Shown in pieces: positions 1 through 8,435 of a stretch of DNA of 9,458 nt (its first letter is position 1; each line of letters opens with the position of its first letter). Position numbers and translations under genes: made by a program. The notes under the pieces are model-generated. The model was not told where the DNA came from, did no database searches, and was given only the letters and a program-made list of their open reading frames with translations. This stretch comes from Oscillospiraceae bacterium (GTDB taxonomy: Bacteria; Bacillota; Clostridia; Oscillospirales; Oscillospiraceae): the NCBI GenBank assembly GCA_016295615.1, contig JAEDKW010000040.1, positions 1 to 9,458 on the forward strand, given 5' to 3'.

Positions 1-94
1 TGGCGCGGAAGAGAGGATTTGAACCTCCGCGGCGCTTTTTACACGCCCTACTCCCTTAGCAGGGGAGCCCCTTCGGCCTCTTGGGTACTTCCGC
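1..94 (-). tRNA. tRNA-Ser(GCT)
   Basis: Read on the minus strand, this is a complete class II tRNA with an encoded CCA at positions 3-1. The acceptor strands (88-94 and the bases just before the discriminator) pair over 7 bp. The anticodon loop spans 56-62, with anticodon GCT at 60-58, which reads AGC/AGU serine codons. A long variable arm lies between the anticodon and T arms, as expected for Ser. The T arm holds the usual GGTTCAAATCC. It lies 22 nt downstream of the second serine tRNA and is probably on the same transcript. Any terminator lies outside the window. Confidence 0.97.
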
Positions 95-116
95 AGGTCG
101 ATGGTATGGATCAAGT

Positions 117-204
117 TGGCGGAGAGAGTGGGATTCGAACCCACGGATGCTTTCACATCGCCGGTTTTCAAGACCGGTGCCTTCAACCGCTCGGCCATCT
201 CTCC
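117..204 (-). tRNA. tRNA-Ser(TGA)
   Basis: On the minus strand this is a class II tRNA starting GGAGAGA at 204-198, pairing with TCTCTCC near the 3' end. The discriminator is G and the CCA is encoded at 119-117. The anticodon loop is 172-166 with TGA at 170-168, which reads UCA and, by wobble, other UCN serine codons. The variable arm is long. It is the promoter-proximal member of a two-tRNA serine unit. Confidence 0.98.
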
Positions 205-244
205 GTGTTGTGGGTCCGCGCTGATGCTCTCAAACGCAGGACAT

Positions 245-274
245 ATCTTACCATAAAGAGAGACCTTTTGTCAA
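245..274 (-). promoter_or_regulatory. Sigma-A promoter of the tRNA-Ser pair
   Basis: On the minus strand there is a perfect -35 TTGACA (274-269), an 18-nt spacer and a -10 TAAGAT (250-245). Transcription would start about 35 nt before the mature tRNA-Ser(TGA). Position, direction and box quality all suit a stable-RNA promoter. Confidence 0.85.
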
Positions 275-352
275 TAAAAATATCCGTAAGGCTTTTGTGC
301 TTTTTGCGCATTCAGCCGTGTGCCGGGTACAGTGAGGGCAGCGCGGCGCAGG

Positions 353-387
353 AAAAGATGGAGAAGGGGACTGCGCCCTTCTCCATC
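353..387 (-). terminator. Rho-independent terminator of the csoR-copA operon
   Basis: A perfect 12-bp stem (357-368 with 376-387) encloses a 7-nt loop and, on the minus strand, is followed by TTTT (356-353). It begins 17 nt past the copA stop codon. It separates the copper operon from the tRNA-Ser promoter. Confidence 0.9.
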
Positions 388-404
388 CTGAGAAGCAGCT
401 GGGC

Positions 405-2897
<2,493 letters not shown>

Positions 2898-2905
2898 AAC
2901 AGTCA

Positions 2906-2912
2906 CTCCTTT
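2906..2912 (-). promoter_or_regulatory. Shine-Dalgarno deciding the copA start
   Basis: AAAGGAG on the minus strand begins within the csoR stop codon (2914-2912) and ends at the G of a GTG at 2906. A start at that GTG would leave no spacer. The TTG at 2897 has 8 nt, so TTG is the likelier start. The overlap with the csoR stop suggests translational coupling. Confidence 0.7.
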
Positions 2913-3175
2913 TATTTCAGAACTTTGCCCATGATCTCAATGAGCTCGTCGATTTTTTCGTCCATTTCCTGCTCGCTCCGCGCGTGCCTGACGCAGTTTT
3001 TCAGGTGCGCGGAAAGCACTTCCCGGTTCGCCTTGTTGAGAAGTGCCGTTGTTGCCATGAGCTGATGCGAAATGTCAATACAATAACGACCCTCCTCTAT
3101 CATGTTGAGTATCCCGTCGATCTGCCCGCGGGCGGTCTTCAGCAGAGGCGCCACTTTACTTTTCTCAGCCTTCAT
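2912..3175 (-). CDS. csoR: Copper-sensing transcriptional repressor CsoR
   Basis: This 87-residue all-helical DNA-binding repressor matches the CsoR/RcnR family in length. The Cu+ ligand set is intact: C32 (in RYCID), H57 and C61, with the same 25- and 4-residue spacings as C36-H61-C65 of Mycobacterium tuberculosis CsoR. Y31 and E77 fall at the positions of that family's second-shell residues. In known members Cu+ binding releases DNA and turns on copper export. The ATG at 3175 has GGAGG 6 nt upstream. The open frame continues further upstream, but that stretch covers the promoter and has no ribosome site. It is the first gene of the csoR-copA operon and probably autoregulated. The ligand set argues against a nickel (RcnR) or formaldehyde (FrmR) sensor. 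Confidence 0.93.
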   Translation of the reverse strand: MKAEKSKVAPLLKTARGQIDGILNMIEEGRYCIDISHQLMATTALLNKANREVLSAHLKNCVRHARSEQEMDEKIDELIEIMGKVLK

Positions 3176-3189
3176 ATCATTCCTCCTCC

Positions 3190-3211
3190 ACCCCCCTCCC
3201 GTGGGGGAGGT
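3190..3211 (-). promoter_or_regulatory. Candidate CsoR operator
   Basis: A 22-bp imperfect palindrome centred at 3200/3201 has C-tract and G-tract halves flanked by A and T, matching at 8 of 11 symmetric positions. An exact inner repeat pairs 3195-3200 with 3205-3210. Known CsoR sites are G-tract pseudo-palindromes of this kind. It lies between the -10 box and the csoR Shine-Dalgarno, where a bound repressor would block transcription start. Confidence 0.6.
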
Positions 3212-3219
3212 GTAAGGAA

Positions 3220-3247
3220 AGTATACCTCGTTTTTGCGAAAAGTCAA
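3220..3247 (-). promoter_or_regulatory. Promoter of csoR-copA
   Basis: On the minus strand, -35 TTGACT (3247-3242), a 16-nt spacer and -10 TATACT (3225-3220). Each box differs from consensus at one base. The start site would fall near 3213, at the edge of the proposed operator. Confidence 0.8.
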
Positions 3248-3268
3248 GAAAGACTTCGAAGTTTTACG

Positions 3269-3290
3269 AAAAAAACCGAAGCGGATCGCT
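3269..3290 (-). terminator. Weak possible terminator after spoVAE
   Basis: On the minus strand a run of seven T (3275-3269) follows a short GC-rich hairpin, CCG-CTT-CGG (3284-3276), which may extend a few imperfect pairs. Placement between the spoVAE stop and the csoR promoter fits a terminator, but the stem is short. Confidence 0.35.
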
Positions 3291-3305
3291 GAGCGAAGGG
3301 TGCTT

Positions 3306-3662
3306 TCAGCGTTTGTCGCCGGGTTTAAAGAGAATCGCCATAATGACGCCGAACACGACGGCTGCCGCAATACCGGCGGCGGTCGCGGTGAGACCTCCGG
3401 TCATGACGCCGAGCCAGCCTTTTTCGGCGACGGCTTTTTTCACGCCGTTGGCAAGCGAATAGCCAAAGCCGAGCAGCGGCACGGTGGCGCCTGCGCCGCC
3501 CCATTCAACGACCGGGTCATAAAGACCGAGCGCGGTGAGAAGCACGCCGCTGACGACATAGCCGGTCAGAATGCGCGCAGGCGTGAGCTGGGTCTTGTCG
3601 ATCAGGATCTGACCGATGGCGCAGAGGATGCCGCCGCATAAGAATGCATTCAGATATTCCAT
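3306..3662 (-). CDS. spoVAE: Stage V sporulation protein AE (SpoVAEb-like)
   Basis: This 118-residue integral membrane protein is of the SpoVAC/SpoVAEB family. Hydrophobic segments lie at about 3-21, 29-48 and 92-112, with a further apolar stretch near 60-72. The opening AFLCGGILCAIGQILIDK and the central GAGATVPLLGFGYSLANG are characteristic of SpoVAEb, and the length matches the usual 116-118. SpoVA proteins sit in the inner spore membrane and move dipicolinic acid with Ca2+ into the forespore and out at germination. The ATG at 3662 has AAAGGAG 8 nt upstream, inside the end of spoVAD. Only 5 nt separate the spoVAD stop from this start, so the pair is translationally coupled. Confidence 0.93.
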   Translation of the reverse strand: MEYLNAFLCGGILCAIGQILIDKTQLTPARILTGYVVSGVLLTALGLYDPVVEWGGAGATVPLLGFGYSLANGVKKAVAEKGWLGVMTGGLTATAAGIAAAVVFGVIMAILFKPGDKR

Positions 3663-3667
3663 AGTGG

Positions 3668-4687
3668 TTACTCCTTTGTGTTGGATAAGATCACGGCATG
3701 ACAGATGCCGGGGACGCTTTCTCCCTGGAAGGAGGAGGTGGGAGAGAGCAGCGCGCCGGTGGGGGCGAAGATGATGCGGTTCCATTTCCCCTCGCGCATG
3801 CCCCGCAGCAGATATCCGTTGAGAACGGACGCGCTGCAGCCGCAGCCGGAGGCTCCGCAGTGCATATCCTGCTGCTTGAGGTCATAGAGAAGAAGCCCGC
3901 AGTCCGTATAGCGCTCGCCGAGCGGCATGCCGTCGCGCGTGAAGAAGTCCTCGACAATGTCGTGCCCGAGCTTGCCCAGATCGCCGGTGACGATCAGGTC
4001 ATAATCCTCCGGCTTCGTCTGCGTATCGCGAAACAGCGCGCAGAGCGTATCGTAGGCGGAGGGCGCCATGGCCGCGCCCATGTTGTTGGAGTCGGTGACG
4101 CCCTTGTCAACGATCTTCCCGGTCGTCACATGCGTCACATACGGACCGCCGCCCTCGGCGGCGAGAATACAGCAGCCGCTCGCCGTTGCCGTCCACTGCG
4201 CGGTGGGGGTGCGCTGTGAGCCGTAGGGGACGGGCATGCGGTATTGGCGCTCGGCGGTGCAGAAGTGGGAGGAGGTCAGGGCGGCGACGCGGGAGGCGAA
4301 GCCGCCGTCGATCAAAAGGGCAGCAAGCGACAGGCTTTCGCCCATCGTCGAGCAGGCGCCGTACAGCCCGTAAAAGGGGATGCCGAATTCGCGCAGGGAG
4401 AAGGCGGAGCCGATGCACTGATTGAGCAGGTCGCCGGCAAAAACCGCGTCCAGCTCGCGGGGCTGAAGATTGGCTTTTTCCAAAGCGCGGGAAAGCGCGT
4501 GCTTCTGCATCGTGCTTTCGCCCTTTTCCCATGTTTTTTCGCCCCAGAAGTGGTCTTCGCTCAGCTCGTCAAAGTAGTCCTTCAGCGGACCGCGCGCCTC
4601 CATGCGGCCGCCGACCGCCGCGAAGGAAAGAACGGAGGGAGGATCGCTCAGGGTCATGGTTTGTTTGCCGATTCGTTTGGATTTCAT
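3668..4687 (-). CDS. spoVAD: Stage V sporulation protein AD (SpoVAD)
   Basis: At 339 residues it matches the family length of about 338. SpoVAD has a thiolase-like fold. In Bacillus it binds dipicolinic acid on the inner spore membrane and is needed for its uptake. Visible family features are GLYGACSTMGESLSLAA around 108-123, with C112 at the thiolase cysteine position, the conserved SSHFCTAERQYRMP at 139-152, and the Cys/His-rich HCGASGCGCSA at 276-286. The ATG at 4687 has AAGGAG 6 nt upstream, so an upstream in-frame Met is not needed. The gene lies just before spoVAE. The usual spoVAC is missing: the next gene upstream is ridA on the opposite strand. I could not find a convincing sigma-G or sigma-F promoter in the 128-nt gap, although such control is expected for this family. 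Confidence 0.95.
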   Translation of the reverse strand: MKSKRIGKQTMTLSDPPSVLSFAAVGGRMEARGPLKDYFDELSEDHFWGEKTWEKGESTMQKHALSRALEKANLQPRELDAVFAGDLLNQCIGSAFSLREFGIPFYGLYGACSTMGESLSLAALLIDGGFASRVAALTSSHFCTAERQYRMPVPYGSQRTPTAQWTATASGCCILAAEGGGPYVTHVTTGKIVDKGVTDSNNMGAAMAPSAYDTLCALFRDTQTKPEDYDLIVTGDLGKLGHDIVEDFFTRDGMPLGERYTDCGLLLYDLKQQDMHCGASGCGCSASVLNGYLLRGMREGKWNRIIFAPTGALLSPTSSFQGESVPGICHAVILSNTKE

Positions 4688-4748
4688 AATGTTCTCCTTC
4701 GGTTTTGTTTGTGCATAGTTTTTCACGCTTTGCCAAAAATATGAGCAC

Positions 4749-4778
4749 TTGACGCGCTGCGCACTGAAATGCTATGAT
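4749..4778 (+). promoter_or_regulatory. Sigma-A promoter of ridA
   Basis: -35 TTGACG (4749-4754), an 18-nt spacer and -10 TATGAT (4773-4778), giving a start near 4785 and a leader of about 30 nt. It lies in the divergent gap shared with spoVAD. Confidence 0.8.
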
Positions 4779-4815
4779 ACAGACACAAAATCGGCTTTTT
4801 AAGGAGGAGCAGCCC

Positions 4816-5196
4816 ATGAAAAAAGTCATTGCGACCGCTGCGGCGCCCGGCGCCATCGGTCCGTATTCCCAGGCCATCGAAGCAAACGGCTTTGTGTTTG
4901 CCTCCGGTCAGATCCCGCTTGATCCGGCGACGGGCGCGTTCGTTCCCGGCGGCGTGGAGGAGCAGGCGGAGCAGGCGCTGAAAAACCTTGCCGCCGTGCT
5001 TGCCGCTGCCGGCTGTGCGCTGACGGACGTTGTCAAGACCACGGTCTTTCTCACGGACATGAACGATTTCGCGAAGGTCAACGCCGTCTATGCAAAGTTC
5101 TTCACGCAGGAATGCCCTGCGCGCAGCGCCGTGCAGGTCGGGGCGCTGCCCAAGGGCGCGCTGGTCGAGGTCGAGGCGATCGCCGCGAAGAAATGA
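4816..5196 (+). CDS. ridA: RidA family 2-iminobutanoate/2-iminopropanoate deaminase
   Basis: This 126-residue cytoplasmic protein has the full YjgF/YER057c/UK114 family length. RidA hydrolyses reactive enamine/imine intermediates released by PLP enzymes such as threonine dehydratase, protecting other PLP enzymes. Active-site residues are present: Y17 in GPYSQA, S30-G31 in FASGQ, R103 in the signature PARSAVQVGALPKGALVEVE, and E118. The conserved Arg indicates a true deaminase rather than an inactive relative. The ATG at 4816 has AAGGAGG 8 nt upstream. It is a single-gene unit with its own promoter and a strong terminator, divergent from spoVAD. Its metabolic partner is not visible here. Confidence 0.96.
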   Translation: MKKVIATAAAPGAIGPYSQAIEANGFVFASGQIPLDPATGAFVPGGVEEQAEQALKNLAAVLAAAGCALTDVVKTTVFLTDMNDFAKVNAVYAKFFTQECPARSAVQVGALPKGALVEVEAIAAKK

Positions 5197-5206
5197 GCAA
5201 AACAGC

Positions 5207-5247
5207 AAAAGAAAGTGGAGAAACGGGCATTTCTCCACTTTCTTTTT
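5207..5247 (+). terminator. Rho-independent terminator of ridA
   Basis: A perfect 13-bp stem (5211-5223 with 5230-5242) and a 6-nt loop are followed by TTTTT (5243-5247) and preceded by AAAA, so the structure could work in both directions. It starts 11 nt after the ridA stop. Confidence 0.95.
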
Positions 5248-5267
5248 GCATTCCGGCGGTGTATAAT
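5239..5267 (+). promoter_or_regulatory. Probable promoter of the Cys-rich/NhaC/CDF/sirtuin operon
   Basis: A perfect -10 TATAAT lies at 5262-5267, about 40 nt before the first start codon. The -35 at the proper distance (TTTCTT, 5239-5244, 17-nt spacer) is poor and lies inside the ridA terminator. The -10 is convincing; the -35 is uncertain. Confidence 0.5.
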
Positions 5268-5307
5268 AATCTAATTCAAGTTGAGCAGCGTTTCGGAGGG
5301 AAACAGT

Positions 5308-5913
5308 ATGAGGGAAGAAATGCGTACGATCGGGTATCTGTGCCCGGTATGCCATAAGAGCGTGATACAAGGTCGCAGCGCCTTTGCACTTTCCGCCTCC
5401 GGCGCGGTGGTGAACTGTGCGTGCGGAAGATCCAGCCTGACGATCGACGCGGACGGGGGAAAATTTCGTCTGAGCGTACCGTGCGGCGTCTGCGGAGAGG
5501 AGCACAGGGCGGAGTGCGGCGCGGAAAGGCTGCTGCACGGCAGGGGCATCGGTCTTGCCTGTCCCGGAACAAAGCAGCTTTGCTGCTTTATCGGCGAGGA
5601 GTACGCCGTCGAGCATGAGATGGAGCAGCTTGCCATTGCCGGCGCCAAGGAGCGTGAGCAGGGAGACGAGCCGGAGCCCTTCGCCGACAGTGTGATCATG
5701 TATGAGGTCCTCTCCGAGCTCCGTGAGATCGCCGCGCGTGAGCACGGTATTACCTGCGCCTGCGGCAGCGAGAAGTACAGCATGGAGATCCGTCACACCT
5801 TTGTGGATCTTATCTGCAGGGAATGCGGCGCGAAGCTGCGCATTCCGGCGGCGACAGACGAGGATCTTGACCGCCTGTGCTGCCGCATGAAGCTTGAAAT
5901 CAAAGGGAAGTAA
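5308..5913 (+). CDS. Uncharacterised cysteine-rich protein with zinc-ribbon-like motifs
   Basis: I do not recognise this 201-residue protein. It has 16 cysteines, mostly in pairs: C12-x2-C15, C37-x-C39, C59-x2-C62, C70, C85, C92-C93, C150-x-C152, C170-x2-C173 and C191-C192. C12/C15 with C37/C39 and C150/C152 with C170/C173 are each spaced like a four-Cys zinc ribbon, and the central group may form a third. Residues 95-148 are acidic, Glu-rich and probably helical. There is no signal peptide or membrane segment, so it is likely cytoplasmic. The ATG at 5308 has GGAGGG upstream at 5295-5300. It heads the operon, 3 nt before the antiporter gene. Metal binding is inferred from the cysteines. Function (metal trafficking, regulation or nucleic-acid binding) is unknown. 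Confidence 0.85.
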   Translation: MREEMRTIGYLCPVCHKSVIQGRSAFALSASGAVVNCACGRSSLTIDADGGKFRLSVPCGVCGEEHRAECGAERLLHGRGIGLACPGTKQLCCFIGEEYAVEHEMEQLAIAGAKEREQGDEPEPFADSVIMYEVLSELREIAAREHGITCACGSEKYSMEIRHTFVDLICRECGAKLRIPAATDEDLDRLCCRMKLEIKGK

Positions 5914-5916
5914 GCT

Positions 5917-7257
5917 ATGGATACCATCGTTGCTTTCGCCGTGTTTCTCGCGGCGATACTCTTTTGTCTCGTAAAGGGCTTTTCCCTCGCGTGGGCGCTG
6001 ATCGTTGCGTTTCTGGCGTTTTTCTGCATGGGGCTCAAGCGCGGCTACCGCGTGCAGGCACTTTGGGAAATGGCAAAAAAGAACGAGCCGAAGGCGATGA
6101 TCGTGGTGCGCGTGCTGTGCTACATCGGCCTTTTGACGGGGCTCTGGCGCTCTTCCGGTACCATCTCGTACTTTATCTATTACGGCATCCGCATCATCAG
6201 CCCCACGATGTTTATCCTGATCGCGTTTTTGCTGTCACTGCTGCTGTCCTACGCGTTCGGCACGTCGTTCGGTGCGGCGAGTACGGCGGGCGTTGTGCTC
6301 ATGGCGCTTGCGCGCGCGGGCGGCGTGAACGAAGCGGTCACGGCGGGCGCGATCATGTCGGGTATTTACTTCGGCGACCGCGGCTCACCGGTGTCGTCGT
6401 GCGCGAGCCTTGTCGCGGCGCTGACGGAGACCGATTTGTACGGCAATGTCAAGCGTATGCTCAAAACGGCGGTACTGCCGTTGGTGCTGAGCTTCGGCGT
6501 CTATTTCCTGCTCTCGCGGGCAAACCCCATCACGGTCATCGATGAGGAGCTGCTCACGCTGCTCAAAGAGAGCTTCGGCGTCAGCGCATGGATGCTGCTG
6601 CCGGCGGCGATCATGCTGGTGCTGCCGCTGTTTAAGGTACCCATTCGCCGCGCGATGGCGATTTCCGTCGGCGCCGCGTTTGTGCTGACGGTCACAATGC
6701 AGGGCATTCCTGTTTTGCAGGCGCTGAAAACTGCGATCCTCGGCTATCAGCCTCAAAACGCGGCGATCACGAAGATCATGTCCGGCGGCGGCTTTATTTC
6801 GATGCTGCCGACGATGGTGATGAATATTTTTGCCGCCGCCTGCACGGGACTGCTCGAGGGTATGGGACTTTTGGAAAACCTCCGCGGTAGACTCGCTGCG
6901 ATGCGCGCGAAGATCGGACTTCTGCCGACGCTGACCGTGTCCGGTACGCTCATCATCATGTGTGTGTGCAACCAGACCATCTCCATTATGATAGCGCATC
7001 AGCTTATGGGGAGCATTTACGCCAAAGAGGGCAAAGAACACGAGGAATTTGCCATGGACATCGCGAACTCCATTGTGGTCATCGCAGGACTTGTGCCGTG
7101 GAGCATTGCCTGCTCCGTGCCGCTTTCCATGCTGAATATCGGCATTTCGGCGCTGCCCTATGCCTGCTACCTCTATCTGATCCCGATCTGCTATCTGTTT
7201 ACAAAAAAGTTCTTTTTTCCGGCAAAAACTGTAAATAGCGAGGCGAATATCAAATGA
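5917..7257 (+). CDS. nhaC: NhaC family Na+/H+ antiporter
   Basis: This 446-residue polytopic membrane protein has about ten or more hydrophobic segments and matches the usual NhaC length. Family features include FGTSFGAASTAGV near 114-126, GAIMSGIYFGDRGSPVSSCASLVA at 144-167, CNQT at 351-354 and a late NS...AGLVPW at 384-395. NhaC proteins exchange cytoplasmic Na+ for external H+. Some relatives, such as MleN of Bacillus, couple malate/lactate exchange, so the exact substrate is not fixed by sequence. The start lies 3 nt after the Cys-rich gene's stop with only a modest purine-rich site (AAGGGAAG), suggesting translational coupling. Its own stop overlaps the next start. Confidence 0.92.
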   Translation: MDTIVAFAVFLAAILFCLVKGFSLAWALIVAFLAFFCMGLKRGYRVQALWEMAKKNEPKAMIVVRVLCYIGLLTGLWRSSGTISYFIYYGIRIISPTMFILIAFLLSLLLSYAFGTSFGAASTAGVVLMALARAGGVNEAVTAGAIMSGIYFGDRGSPVSSCASLVAALTETDLYGNVKRMLKTAVLPLVLSFGVYFLLSRANPITVIDEELLTLLKESFGVSAWMLLPAAIMLVLPLFKVPIRRAMAISVGAAFVLTVTMQGIPVLQALKTAILGYQPQNAAITKIMSGGGFISMLPTMVMNIFAAACTGLLEGMGLLENLRGRLAAMRAKIGLLPTLTVSGTLIIMCVCNQTISIMIAHQLMGSIYAKEGKEHEEFAMDIANSIVVIAGLVPWSIACSVPLSMLNIGISALPYACYLYLIPICYLFTKKFFFPAKTVNSEANIK

Positions 7258-8423
7258 TTACCTTACTGACTAAAAAATTCATCAGGGACTGTGAGAATGT
7301 CACCTCCCCCGCCGTGCGGCAGGCGTACGGCATGCTCTGCGGCATCGTGGGTATCTGCCTGAATATCGTTCTTTTCGCGCTCAAGTTCTTTGCCGGCACG
7401 GTCTCCGGCTCCATCGCCATCACGGCGGACGCGTTCAACAACCTCTCGGACGCGGGCGCGAGCACCGTCACGCTGCTTGGCTTCAAGCTTGCCGGCAAGA
7501 AGCCGGATCCGGATCATCCCTTTGGACACGGACGCATCGAGTATCTTTCCGGTCTTGCGGTCGCGATGGTCATCATCCTCATGGGGTTTGAGCTGCTGCG
7601 GGACGCGGTGAATGAGATCCTGAATCCCACGGCGATCGATGCCAGTTTTCTTGCCATCGCCATTTTGATCGTTTCGATCTGCGTGAAATTCTATATGTAT
7701 CTCTACAACCGCGCCGTCGGCAAAAAAATCAGCTCCTCCGCGATGCAGGCGACGGCGGTAGACTCTCTTTCCGACTGTGCCGCGACCGGTGCGGTGCTGC
7801 TCGCCACGCTGGTCGCCCGCTGGACCAGCCTGAAGATCGACGGCTGGTGCGGTCTGATCGTTTCGGGTCTGATCCTCTTTGCCGGCTACAAAGCGGCGAA
7901 GGATACGCTCTCGCCGCTGCTCGGTCAGCCGCCTGAGCAGGAGTTCGTCGATGAGATCGAGAAGATCGTCATGGCGCATGAAGCCGTCAGCGGCATCCAT
8001 GACCTTGTTGTGCATGACTATGGTCCCGGGCGCGTGATGATCACGCTCCATGCCGAGGTTCCCGCCGATCATAATATCATGGAGGTCCATGATGAGATCG
8101 ACCTCATCGAGCAGGAGCTGCGCGCAAAACTCGGCTGCGAGGCAACGATCCACATGGACCCCATCGACACCAACGACGAGACGACAAAAAAGACGCGCGA
8201 AAAGGTAAGCGAGCTTGTCAGACTGATCGATGAGCAGATCACCATTCACGATTTCCGCATGGTCACGGGTCCTACGCACACCAATGTGATCTTTGACGTG
8301 GTGGTGCCGTTTCAGTTCCGCCTTTCGGACAAAGAGGTCGAGGAGAAGATCGAAAGCGCTGTGCGCGCGCTGGACGGCAACTATTTTGCCGTCGTGCAGA
8401 TCGACAAGTGCTACGTGAAGTGA
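7254..8423 (+). CDS. Cation diffusion facilitator (CDF) transporter with tandem C-terminal domains
   Basis: This 389-residue protein has about six helices in residues 25-215, then cytoplasmic domains. CDF proteins export divalent metals in exchange for protons. The transport site reads N62-x3-D66 in TM2 (ADAFNNLSD) and D170-x3-D174 in TM5. The first ligand is Asn where Zn exporters have His or Asp. From memory of the MntE literature, an N-D-D-D set occurs in Firmicute Mn2+ exporters, so Mn2+ (or Fe2+) is a better guess than Zn2+. DHPFGHGRIEY (87-97) is a family motif. The usual C-terminal domain (about 225-305) is followed by a second, similar unit (about 315-389); both open with IHD (248-250, 331-333). 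The start overlaps the nhaC stop as ATGA, with GAGG 10 nt upstream. Confidence 0.93.
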   Translation: MITLLTKKFIRDCENVTSPAVRQAYGMLCGIVGICLNIVLFALKFFAGTVSGSIAITADAFNNLSDAGASTVTLLGFKLAGKKPDPDHPFGHGRIEYLSGLAVAMVIILMGFELLRDAVNEILNPTAIDASFLAIAILIVSICVKFYMYLYNRAVGKKISSSAMQATAVDSLSDCAATGAVLLATLVARWTSLKIDGWCGLIVSGLILFAGYKAAKDTLSPLLGQPPEQEFVDEIEKIVMAHEAVSGIHDLVVHDYGPGRVMITLHAEVPADHNIMEVHDEIDLIEQELRAKLGCEATIHMDPIDTNDETTKKTREKVSELVRLIDEQITIHDFRMVTGPTHTNVIFDVVVPFQFRLSDKEVEEKIESAVRALDGNYFAVVQIDKCYVK

Positions 8424-8435
8424 GGAGGGGCTGCC

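Noticed and set aside
205..404. Extra small gene or RNA between the tRNA-Ser pair and copA
   Set aside because: The gap is explained by the tRNA promoter and the copper operon terminator. The short frames there lack ribosome sites.
3176..3370. N-terminal extension of csoR upstream of 3175
   Set aside because: The extension would cover the csoR promoter and proposed operator and overlap spoVAE. A good Shine-Dalgarno precedes the ATG at 3175, and 87 residues is the normal CsoR length.
4688..4790. Sigma-G or sigma-F promoter for spoVAD
   Set aside because: I looked for GHATR with CATNNTA and for GYWTA with GGNNANAAT at normal spacing on the minus strand. Single partial boxes occur, such as CATATTT, but no proper pair, so I do not annotate one.
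4723..5796. A 357-codon open frame on the minus strand across ridA and the Cys-rich gene
   Set aside because: It would be antisense to ridA, its terminator and the next gene, has no family features, and reads through a strong terminator.
7263..8279. A 338-codon open frame antisense to the CDF gene
   Set aside because: The opposite strand encodes a clear CDF protein; this frame is charged, low in hydrophobic residues and lacks a ribosome site.
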